This document shows positions 1 through 6,992 of a stretch of DNA of 10,632 nt, piece by piece; within the stretch, counting starts at the first letter, position 1; every line of letters begins with the position of its first letter. Below the pieces are notes generated by a model. The model ran no database searches. It was not told the DNA's origin and was given only the letters and a program-made list of their open reading frames with translations. Position numbers and translations under genes: made by a program. Source of the DNA: Oceanospirillaceae bacterium UBA2001. Lineage in GTDB: Bacteria; Pseudomonadota; Gammaproteobacteria; Pseudomonadales; Balneatricaceae. The stretch spans positions 1-10,632 of the forward strand of contig DDCR01000085.1 in the NCBI GenBank assembly GCA_002335115.1, given 5' to 3'.

Positions 1-121
1 CACCAACATGCGTGGAGCGAGGGTGGCTAAAGAGCTCAGTGATGAGATTGGGATACCAGTTTTTGACAGTGCTGCAGTCACATTGCAAGCCGGTCTGCGT
101 TTGGCAAATGCGTTTGTTTGA
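1..121 (+). CDS. Asp/Glu racemase-family protein, C-terminal end (partial)
   Basis: This is the 3' end of a gene that enters from the left. Reading from base 2, it gives 39 residues beginning TNMRGARVAKELSDEIG and ending LRLANAFV before TGA at 119-121. The pattern T-N-x-R, then E-x-G-I-P-V-x-x-S and a closing leucine-rich helix is typical of the C-terminus of the Asp/Glu racemase superfamily (maleate isomerase, arylmalonate decarboxylase and hydantoin racemase relatives). In that family a catalytic Cys directly precedes T-N. Base 1 is C, consistent with a TGC codon, but the Cys itself is outside the window. The exact reaction cannot be told from this fragment. Its place beside dihydropyrimidinase and carbamoylase genes suggests a racemase or isomerase acting on ring-opened or cyclic ureides; that is inference. 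Confidence 0.7.
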   Translation, partial: TNMRGARVAKELSDEIGIPVFDSAAVTLQAGLRLANAFV

Positions 122-132
122 GGTAGATCACA
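117..132. promoter_or_regulatory. CRP-like binding site
   Basis: The 16 bases TTTGAGGTAGATCACA match the CRP core TGTGA-N6-TCACA at 9 of 10 conserved positions, and 13 of 16 bases of the full symmetric core. The site overlaps the stop codon of the racemase-family gene. Its centre is near 124.5, roughly 88 bases before the start point expected from the proposed promoter at 178-206, within the range of known upstream CRP activator sites. Catabolite control of this nitrogen and carbon scavenging locus would make sense, but the site is predicted from sequence only. Confidence 0.45.
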
Positions 133-177
133 GTTTGTTAGTGCCAGTTAAATAATATATTCAAAGGGCAAAATCTG

Positions 178-193
178 TTGACCAATTGGTCTA
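178..193. promoter_or_regulatory. RutR-type operator upstream of beta-ureidopropionase
   Basis: TTGACCAATTGGTCTA differs at one base from the known RutR consensus TTGACCA-NN-TGGTCAA. Its core GACCAATTGGTC (180-191) is a perfect 12-bp palindrome. RutR is a TetR-family repressor released by uracil that controls pyrimidine use in Proteobacteria. The left arm doubles as the -35 element of the proposed promoter, so a bound dimer would block RNA polymerase. No rutR-like gene lies in the window, so the regulator must be encoded elsewhere. Confidence 0.75.
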
Positions 194-206
194 TTTTTGT
201 TAAACC
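178..206 (+). promoter_or_regulatory. Putative sigma-70 promoter for the beta-ureidopropionase/ABC importer block
   Basis: TTGACC (178-183, five of six matches to the -35 consensus) is followed after 17 bases by TAAACC (201-206), a weak -10. The preceding TGT (198-200) supplies an extended -10 TGn. The -35 lies inside the RutR-type palindrome. The same arrangement, TTGACC-N17-TAAAC with TGn, occurs at 5292-5320, which supports both. The resulting 5' leader would be about 108 bases. The -10 is poor on its own merits, so the exact start is uncertain. Confidence 0.5.
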
Positions 207-232
207 ATGTAGCAGTTCCATCAACATTTTTT

Positions 233-256
233 GGTAATTGCCTTGTGAAAATTACC
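233..256. promoter_or_regulatory. Inverted repeat GGTAATT/AATTACC in the leader
   Basis: GGTAATT (233-239) and AATTACC (250-256) form a 7-bp perfect inverted repeat with a 10-base gap. It lies between the proposed promoter and the beta-ureidopropionase start. It overlaps TTGGTAA (231-237), a heptamer that recurs in reverse at 281-287 and three times in the second control region. It may be a secondary regulator site, or chance in AT-rich sequence. It is too weak and AT-rich to be a terminator. Confidence 0.25.
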
Positions 257-321
257 GTGTAAATTAATCTAAGTTGATGCTTACCAATATTCAATTATCC
301 TAATCTTAAAGGGTTAAGAAG

Positions 322-1188
322 ATGACAATAATAAAATCTGGTTTAATTCAAATGGGCCTCAAAGGTGATACCAGCATGTCACCTGAGCAAATTAGAGACT
401 TAATGCTAGAGGCCCATGGGCCTCTAATCGACCAAGCAGGAGAGGCGGGTGTACAAATACTTTGTTTTCAAGAAGTATTCACCCAACCTTACTTCTGCCC
501 CAGTCAAGACAAGCGTTGGTACGCTGCGGCTGAACCTATCCCAAATGGTCATACCACCAATTTGATGTGCGAGTATGCTAAAAAATATCAGATGGTGATC
601 ATCGTACCCATCTATGAAGAAGCCATGCCTGGGGTCTATTACAACACCGCTGCGGTCATTGATGCTGATGGGACTTACCTTGGTAAATACCGCAAGACTC
701 ATATCCCTCATGTGGGTGGATTTTGGGAAAAGTTCTTCTTTAAGCCGGGTGCGTCAAACTGGCCAGTATTTGATACTGCCTATGGCAAAGTAGGTGTGTA
801 TATTTGCTATGACAGGCACTTCCCTGAGGGTTGGCGTGCTTTAGCCTTAAAAGGTGCTGAAATTATCTACAACCCTTCAGCCACAGTAGCAGGAATCTCT
901 AAGTATTTATGGGAGCTTGAACAACCTGCATCGGCAGCGGCCAATGGAGTTTATATTGCAGCGATCAACCGTATAGGCACTGAAGCACCATGGAATATTG
1001 GCGAATTTTATGGATCTAGCTATTTTGTTAATCCCCGAGGTGTAATAGAAGCCCAAGCCAGTGCAACAGAAGATGAACTGTTGATTCATGACCTCGACAT
1101 GGATATGGTGAGAGAAGTGCGTGATGGTTGGCAGTTCTTTCGCGACCGCCGCCCCGAAACTTATACCCCACTGACTGATTTGAACTAA
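322..1188 (+). CDS. Beta-ureidopropionase (N-carbamoyl-beta-alanine amidohydrolase), nitrilase type
   Basis: This 288-residue cytoplasmic enzyme of the nitrilase (C-N hydrolase) superfamily should convert N-carbamoyl-beta-alanine or N-carbamoyl-beta-aminoisobutyrate to the beta-amino acid, CO2 and ammonia, the last step of reductive pyrimidine breakdown. The catalytic set is visible: Glu51 (in FQEVFTQPYF), Lys125 (YRKTHIPHVG), Cys162 (ICYDRHFPEGW) and supporting Glu136. The Lys-to-Cys and Lys-to-Glu spacings (37 and 11) equal those in human UPB1. Further UPB1-like blocks are GAEIIYNPSAT (about 178-188), AINRIGTE (214-221) and FYGSSYF (229-235). It lacks the N-terminal extension of the animal enzyme. 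The ATG at 322 follows a purine-rich AAGAAG, a modest ribosome site. The family also contains polyamine-pathway N-carbamoylputrescine amidase, but the UPB1 blocks and the neighbouring dihydropyrimidinase, PreT and PreA favour beta-ureidopropionase. It is first in its block, followed after 44 bases by the importer genes. Confidence 0.9.
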   Translation: MTIIKSGLIQMGLKGDTSMSPEQIRDLMLEAHGPLIDQAGEAGVQILCFQEVFTQPYFCPSQDKRWYAAAEPIPNGHTTNLMCEYAKKYQMVIIVPIYEEAMPGVYYNTAAVIDADGTYLGKYRKTHIPHVGGFWEKFFFKPGASNWPVFDTAYGKVGVYICYDRHFPEGWRALALKGAEIIYNPSATVAGISKYLWELEQPASAAANGVYIAAINRIGTEAPWNIGEFYGSSYFVNPRGVIEAQASATEDELLIHDLDMDMVREVRDGWQFFRDRRPETYTPLTDLN

Positions 1189-1218
1189 CTTGCAGTCAAT
1201 TTTACATCTAATAATAAT

Positions 1219-1224
1219 AAGGAG
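1219..1224 (+). promoter_or_regulatory. Ribosome site fixing a TTG start
   Basis: AAGGAG sits 8 bases before TTG at 1233. No ATG or GTG occurs between this site and the conserved ATPase core that would serve better, so the ABC ATPase is taken to start at TTG. Confidence 0.8.
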
Positions 1225-1232
1225 CATTTACA

Positions 1233-2039
1233 TTGAATTCAGCCAGCGCAAGCACCGGCATTAACCATGTTGTTGAGGTTAAAGAGGTTTGTTTGGATTT
1301 CCCCACGAAGGAGGGCGTTGTTAAAGCCCTGTCAAACGTGGACCTTAACATCAATGCTGGCGAATTCGTGTCCTTTATTGGTCCGTCTGGGTGTGGTAAA
1401 ACAACCCTCATGAGGGTATTGGCTGATTTGGAACAACCCACCAGTGGCTCTGTATTAGTCAATGGTATGTCGCCTGCTGAGGCCCGCAAACAAAGAGCTT
1501 ATGGCTATGTATTTCAAGCCCCAGCGCTATTGCCTTGGCGCACGGTACAAGACAATGTTTTGCTACCGTTAGAAATCATGGGTTATGAGAGTGGCCAGCG
1601 TCAACAACTGGCGCAGGAATATTTGCAGTTGGTTAATTTATCTGGTTTCGAAGACAAGTACCCTTGGCAACTCTCTGGGGGTATGCAGCAGCGAGTTTCT
1701 ATTGCCCGTGCCCTTGTTATCGAGCCTCAATTGTTATTTATGGATGAACCCTTTGGTGCTCTTGATGAGATCACCAGAGACCATTTAAACGACCAATTAT
1801 TGCGCTTATGGCAACAAACCCAAAAAACCGTTGTATTTGTGACCCACTCTATTCCAGAGGCAGTATTCTTATCCAGCCGTATTGTGGTGATGTCGCCAAG
1901 GCCTGGTCGTATCATCGATATTATTGATTGTAATTTACCTGCTGACAGAACCTTAGACATAAGAGAGTCCCCTGAATTTTTAGCCATTGCACAACGTGTG
2001 CGGGCTGGCCTAGCTGCAGGGCATAGTTATGACGACTAA
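1233..2039 (+). CDS. ABC importer ATPase subunit (SsuB/TauB/ThiZ type)
   Basis: This 268-residue protein is the cytoplasmic ATP-hydrolysing subunit of an importer, coupled to the two permeases and binding protein that follow. All nucleotide-binding motifs are intact: Walker A GPSGCGKT (50-57), Q-loop Gln95, signature LSGGMQQR (147-154), Walker B LLFMDEP (167-173, catalytic Glu172), D-loop ALD (176-178) and switch His205. The ALLPWRTVQDNV block (98-109) after the Q-loop is typical of ATPases for nitrate, sulfonate, taurine and thiamine-precursor importers, matching the THI5/NMT1-type binding protein at 4192. Translation starts at TTG behind AAGGAG. Its end overlaps the next gene by 11 bases, implying translational coupling. 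The solute cannot be read from this subunit; pyrimidine or ureide is inferred from context. Confidence 0.92.
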   Translation: MNSASASTGINHVVEVKEVCLDFPTKEGVVKALSNVDLNINAGEFVSFIGPSGCGKTTLMRVLADLEQPTSGSVLVNGMSPAEARKQRAYGYVFQAPALLPWRTVQDNVLLPLEIMGYESGQRQQLAQEYLQLVNLSGFEDKYPWQLSGGMQQRVSIARALVIEPQLLFMDEPFGALDEITRDHLNDQLLRLWQQTQKTVVFVTHSIPEAVFLSSRIVVMSPRPGRIIDIIDCNLPADRTLDIRESPEFLAIAQRVRAGLAAGHSYDD

Positions 2040-2958
2040 AGTGTCTGCCCCAGCGAAGATTCAACTAGGGCGCACGCCCAGTTCTACCATTCCTGTGCTC
2101 ACGGTCATACTCGCTATCATCATGATTTGGTATGCAGGTGCTGTGCACCTTAATAGTGATCAGATTATTGACCGTTACGAAAAGAAGGGCATAGACTGGA
2201 GTTTAGTTCAGCTAGCCAATGATAGTTGGAATATGAAGCGCGCTGTTTTGCCGTCGCCACACCAAATTCTAATGGAACTCAAAGCAACGATCATTGACAA
2301 AAATGTCACTTCCAAAAGAAGTTTAATCTACCACGCTGGCATTACCTTATCGTCTACCTTAGTGGGATTTTTATTGGGTGCTAGTTTAGGCATTGGTTTA
2401 GCTGTTGGCATTGTTTATATTGAAACCTTGGACAAAAGTCTGATGCCCTGGATTATAACCTCACAGACCATTCCTATATTGGCTCTTGCACCCATGGTTA
2501 TTGTGGTGTTTGGAGCTATGGGTATTAGTGGGTTGCTACCCAAAGCACTGATATCTATGTACTTATGCTTCTTTCCTGTTGCGGTGGGTATGGTTAAAGG
2601 CTTACGCTCGCCCCAGCCCATGCTAGTCGATTTGTTAGACACCTACAGTGCCAGTAAATGGCAGGTATTTTGGCGCTTACGACTTCCTTCTGCAGTGCCA
2701 TTCTTGTTCGCCAGCCTCAAAGTAGCCATTGCCTTAAGTTTAGTTGGAGCTATAGTGGCCGAATTACCCACCGGTGGGCAAGCGGGCTTAGGGGCGCGTT
2801 TACTGTCTGGTTCTTATTATGGACAAACTAATCTCATATGGGCCTCACTCATTGCTGCTGCAGTCATGTCGGCCAGCCTAGTCTCTATCCTTGGCTTGAT
2901 TGAGCGCAAAGTATGCTATCGGCTCGCTGGTGGGCAGGAGGTTAGTAATGAACTCTAG
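2029..2958 (+). CDS. ABC importer permease subunit 1 (BPD-type)
   Basis: This 309-residue inner-membrane protein has hydrophobic segments near residues 21-38, 103-130, 145-167, 172-190, 219-241 and 267-290. The cytoplasmic EAA-type loop that docks on the ATPase is DTYSASKWQVFWRLRLP (204-220), a form common in SsuC/TauC/ThiX permeases. A stretch of about 60 residues after the first segment (39-98) is largely polar and includes LPSPHQIL (74-81), the usual motif before the core fold. The ATG at 2029 lies inside the end of the ATPase gene (11-base overlap), and the gene ends with the same 11-base overlap into the next permease. Two different permeases in one operon suggest a heterodimeric channel, whereas SsuC and TauC relatives normally form homodimers. 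Confidence 0.88.
   Translation: MTTKVSAPAKIQLGRTPSSTIPVLTVILAIIMIWYAGAVHLNSDQIIDRYEKKGIDWSLVQLANDSWNMKRAVLPSPHQILMELKATIIDKNVTSKRSLIYHAGITLSSTLVGFLLGASLGIGLAVGIVYIETLDKSLMPWIITSQTIPILALAPMVIVVFGAMGISGLLPKALISMYLCFFPVAVGMVKGLRSPQPMLVDLLDTYSASKWQVFWRLRLPSAVPFLFASLKVAIALSLVGAIVAELPTGGQAGLGARLLSGSYYGQTNLIWASLIAAAVMSASLVSILGLIERKVCYRLAGGQEVSNEL
2936..2941 (+). promoter_or_regulatory. Ribosome site deciding the start of permease 2
   Basis: AGGAGG lies 6 bases before ATG at 2948. An in-frame TTG at 2900 would add 16 residues (MSAKYAIGSLVGRRLV) but has no such site and would deepen the overlap with the upstream gene. ATG 2948 is therefore the preferred start. Confidence 0.8.
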
Positions 2959-4111
2959 TTCAATGCTACATCGTTTTGGTTCTGCCAGCGCCTTAGCACT
3001 GGTGCTCACATTGTTGGCATTATGGTTACCGTGGGCAACTAGTTCTGCTGAAATGGCCAATGTGAACGCTTGGCAGCAAGCTAACTGGTTGACCTTGTTG
3101 GTGACGGTAGCACTGTGCGCTTTGGCAGGGGTTGTCGTTGTGAATCAATTATTACCCCGGGCTTTATTAGTCACAGCATTAACTTTGCTGGCCCTTTGGC
3201 AAGTCACAAGTATTGTTAAGCATACTGAACTGGCGGGGCAAACACAGTTGGGTTTTTGGCTATTGGTCATTGCAATAGGCTTTTGTGTTTGGACCAGTAT
3301 GAAATTTTTAACGGCGATTAGGCTCTTTGATAGCAAAGTGCAAGGTGTGATTAACTTGATGATTCCAGCGCTATTAGGCGCATGGTTCATCAGTTTATGG
3401 GAGCTTGCAACCATAGGCTTTGCGATTCCTCATGTTCTGCTACCTGCGCCTAGTCTGGTCGGAGAAGCGATTACTTCATCAATCCCCACATTGGCTGCAG
3501 ACTTTAATCAAACAATAATTAAAGCGGTTATTCCAGGCTTTTTATTGGGTAATTTTGTTGGTTTTAGTGTGGCTGTTGTGGCTGATAAAATTCCCTTTTT
3601 ACGGCGTGGTTTACTGCCGGTGGGTAATTTAGTTAGTGCCATTCCAATAGTGGGTATCGCACCCATCATGGTCATGTGGTTTGGTTTTGATTGGCATTCT
3701 AAAGTGGCGGTAGTAGTTATTATGACCTTTTTTCCAATGCTGGTTAACACGATTGCGGGGCTGGGCCAATCAGATGCTATGGAAAAAGACTTACTGCGTT
3801 CCTACGGCGCCAGTTACTGGCAAAGCTTCTTTAAGCTGAGGTTACCTAACGCACTACCATTTATTTTTAACGCATTGAAAATAAACTCAACTCTAGCCTT
3901 AATTGGAGCCATTGTAGCTGAGTTTTTTGGCACCCCGATTGTGGGTATGGGGTTCCGTATATCTATCGAAGTGGGGCGTATGAATATTGAAATGGTTTGG
4001 GCAACGATCGCCGTTGCAGCTTTAGCTGGCTCAAGCTTTTATGGCTTGCTGGCTTTGTTAGAAAGACGCGTGACTTTTTGGCATGCGTCCTTCAGGAAAG
4101 TCCATCACTAA
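2948..4111 (+). CDS. ABC importer permease subunit 2 with extra N-terminal membrane segments
   Basis: From ATG 2948 the protein has 387 residues, well above the roughly 250-280 usual for this permease family. The C-terminal two thirds is the standard core: LPAPSLVGEAI (165-175), membrane segments near 193-212, 225-246, 252-270, 298-323 and 346-371, and EAA-type loop LLRSYGASYWQSFFKLRLP (282-300). The first 130 or so residues add about four hydrophobic segments (near 13-33, 46-66, 70-90 and 101-121) with no recognised domain. This extension is in frame, uninterrupted and similar in base use to the rest, so it looks genuine, not a sequencing fusion. With permease 1 it probably forms the channel. 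It is followed by an 80-base gap with a run of nine T (4149-4157) before the binding protein. Confidence 0.88.
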   Translation: MNSSSMLHRFGSASALALVLTLLALWLPWATSSAEMANVNAWQQANWLTLLVTVALCALAGVVVVNQLLPRALLVTALTLLALWQVTSIVKHTELAGQTQLGFWLLVIAIGFCVWTSMKFLTAIRLFDSKVQGVINLMIPALLGAWFISLWELATIGFAIPHVLLPAPSLVGEAITSSIPTLAADFNQTIIKAVIPGFLLGNFVGFSVAVVADKIPFLRRGLLPVGNLVSAIPIVGIAPIMVMWFGFDWHSKVAVVVIMTFFPMLVNTIAGLGQSDAMEKDLLRSYGASYWQSFFKLRLPNALPFIFNALKINSTLALIGAIVAEFFGTPIVGMGFRISIEVGRMNIEMVWATIAVAALAGSSFYGLLALLERRVTFWHASFRKVHH

Positions 4112-4191
4112 TTGGCATTTTGTTTGTGTAGACATGGATGACTATTAATTTTTTTTTGGAGTAGTATTTATAAACTGTTGGAGTTCGAATA

Positions 4192-5184
4192 ATGAAAAAT
4201 AAATATAATATTAGTAGCTTAATTGTTGGATTTACTATGGCTGCATCAAGCAGCTTAGCATTTGCAGCAGATGACGTAACACTGCAGCTGAAGTGGGTGA
4301 CTCAAGCCCAGTTTGCTGGCTACTTTGTAGCCCAAGATCAAGGCTTTTATGAGGCAGAAAATCTTAATGTAACGATTAACCCAGGTGGACCAGATGTGTC
4401 CCCACCTCAGGTAATTGCCGGTGGTGGTGCAGATGTCGTGATTGACTGGATGCCATCAGCCCTAGCCTCTAGGGAAAAAGGTTTAGCATTGGTCAATATT
4501 GCCCAGCCTTTTAAAAGCTCAGGCATGATGCTCACGTGTCGCAAAGATAGTGGCATCACTTCACCAGCTGACCTATCAGATAAAACCTTAGGAGTTTGGT
4601 TTTATGGCAACGAGTACCCATTCTTAAGCTGGATGAGCAAACTAGGTTTGGCTACCGACGGCAGTGCTGGTGGAGTTAGTGTTTTAAGGCAAGGCTTTAA
4701 CGTAGATCCCATTTTGCAAAAACAAGCTGAATGTGTCTCCACTATGACTTATAACGAGTACTGGCAGATTATTGATGCCGGCTTGGATGCTGATGAACTG
4801 GTCAATTTCAAGTACGAAGAACAAGGGGTAGCAACCTTAGAAGATGGTTTGTATGTGCTTGAAAAGAACCTTGCAGACGCAGCCTTCGTTGATAAAATGG
4901 CTCGTTTTGTTCGCGCCTCCATGAAGGGTTGGGAATGGGCCAGGGCTAATTCTGATGCTGCTGCTGATATCGTGCTAGAAAACGATCAGACGGGTGCGCA
5001 AACAGAAGAGCACCAGCGACGCATGATGGCTGAAGTTAATAAACTCACCACCAATGGTGGTAAGTTATCTACATCTGACTATCAGCGCACGGTTGAAACA
5101 CTTATGAATGGTGGTTCTGATCCAGTGATCTCCTCTGTACCCAAAGGTGCTTGGACTCACAAAGTTTGGGATGCTGCGTTTTAA
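4192..5184 (+). CDS. Periplasmic substrate-binding protein, THI5/NMT1 family
   Basis: This 330-residue exported protein delivers the solute to the importer. A Sec signal peptide is clear: lysines at 2 and 4, a hydrophobic core, and likely cleavage after LAFA (Ala25) before ADDVTLQL. The mature protein opens with LQLKWVTQAQFAGYFVAQDQGFY (31-53), the hallmark of the THI5/NMT1 family that includes ThiY (binds a formyl-aminopyrimidine thiamine precursor) and related nitrate, sulfonate and riboflavin binders. Later blocks are GGGADVVIDW (77-86) and the second-lobe start CRKDSGITSPADL (116-128). Cys116 and Cys181 are the only two cysteines and might pair. There is no lipoprotein box. A TTGGAG site lies 8 bases before ATG. 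Family members bind planar nitrogen heterocycles, so a pyrimidine base or its breakdown intermediate is a reasonable guess from the neighbouring catabolic genes. The true ligand is unknown. Confidence 0.88.
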   Translation: MKNKYNISSLIVGFTMAASSSLAFAADDVTLQLKWVTQAQFAGYFVAQDQGFYEAENLNVTINPGGPDVSPPQVIAGGGADVVIDWMPSALASREKGLALVNIAQPFKSSGMMLTCRKDSGITSPADLSDKTLGVWFYGNEYPFLSWMSKLGLATDGSAGGVSVLRQGFNVDPILQKQAECVSTMTYNEYWQIIDAGLDADELVNFKYEEQGVATLEDGLYVLEKNLADAAFVDKMARFVRASMKGWEWARANSDAAADIVLENDQTGAQTEEHQRRMMAEVNKLTTNGGKLSTSDYQRTVETLMNGGSDPVISSVPKGAWTHKVWDAAF

Positions 5185-5209
5185 TTCACTGTTTTTATAA
5201 ACGCCCCGC

Positions 5210-5243
5210 GGTGGCCCTTAAAGTAATCACTTTAAGGGCCACC
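5210..5243. terminator. Strong hairpin after the importer block
   Basis: GGTGGCCCTTAAAGT (5210-5224) and its exact reverse complement (5229-5243) form a 15-bp perfect stem closed by the 4-base loop AATC, 26 bases after the binding-protein stop codon. There is no T-run after it on either strand, so it is not a textbook Rho-independent terminator. It may stop transcription weakly, protect the 3' end of the importer mRNA, or do both, ahead of the next promoter. Confidence 0.55.
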
Positions 5244-5265
5244 ACAACAAACTATAATAAAATAA

Positions 5266-5310
5266 TGTTTTACCAAAAGGTCAATAAGTTGTTGACCATT
5301 TGGTAAAACA
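5266..5310. promoter_or_regulatory. Double RutR-type operator in a 19-bp inverted repeat
   Basis: Two 19-base arms (5266-5284 and 5292-5310) are reverse complements except for one base and flank a 7-base spacer. Each arm contains its own RutR-like palindrome. TTGACCATTTGGTAAA (5292-5307) has one mismatch to TTGACCA-NN-TGGTCAA, and TTTACCAAAAGGTCAA (5269-5284) has two. The centres are 23 bases apart, close to two helical turns, so two dimers could bind side by side on one face. A further TTGGTAAACA (5311-5320) follows directly. The right-hand site covers the -35 of the promoter for the catabolic block. Confidence 0.72.
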
Positions 5311-5320
5311 TTGGTAAACA
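5292..5320 (+). promoter_or_regulatory. Putative sigma-70 promoter for the dihydropyrimidinase-preT-preA block
   Basis: TTGACC (5292-5297) and TAAACA (5315-5320) are 17 bases apart, with TGG (5312-5314) giving an extended -10. This copies the layout at 178-206. TATACC at 5321-5326 is a possible alternative -10. Overlap with the RutR-type site implies repression in the absence of uracil. The leader to the ATG at 5436 would be about 109 bases, nearly the same as in the first block. Confidence 0.5.
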
Positions 5321-5417
5321 TATACCTACAGTAATGCTTAAACTATTTTTAGTGGGCATTATTTAAACAATAAAAAGAATCTAATCGGTTAAAGCGTAAG
5401 TCTAATGCCGGTACTAA

Positions 5418-6881
<1,464 letters not shown>

Positions 6882-6978
6882 ATAAAAAGATGAGTATAAG
6901 TTAATGATAAGGCCTCCACTGCGCTGCCTAATAGGGGCGTTTTGGCTGAATTTTGTCCAAGTATTAGAAAAATAAAAC

Positions 6979-6984
6979 TGAGGA
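6979..6984 (+). promoter_or_regulatory. Ribosome site deciding a GTG start for preT
   Basis: TGAGGA lies 8 bases before GTG at 6993. An in-frame TTG at 6942 would add 17 residues (MAEFCPSIRKIKLRIII) that resemble nothing in the family and has only a badly spaced AGGGG. GTG 6993 is preferred. Confidence 0.7.
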
Positions 6985-6992
6985 TCATTATT

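Noticed and set aside
2900..2947. TTG start that would add 16 residues to permease 2
   Set aside because: ATG 2948 has AGGAGG six bases upstream and gives an 11-base overlap equal to the preceding gene junction; the TTG has no ribosome site.
4149..4157. Run of nine T between permease 2 and the binding protein, as a possible terminator
   Set aside because: No GC-rich stem precedes it; only a 5-bp TCCAT/ATGGA match with a long loop was found. The binding protein belongs functionally to the same importer.
5332..5361. Inverted repeat TAATGC/GCATTA in the dihydropyrimidinase leader
   Set aside because: Only 6 bp with an 18-base AT-rich gap; not distinguishable from chance and no riboswitch-like pattern around it.
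6900..6940. Possible hairpin (AAGGC with GCCTA) between dihydropyrimidinase and preT
   Set aside because: Imperfect stem of six pairs and no T-run; too weak to call a terminator or a control element.
6942..6992. TTG start that would add 17 residues to PreT
   Set aside because: The added residues do not look like a PreT N-terminus, and GTG 6993 has TGAGGA at good spacing.
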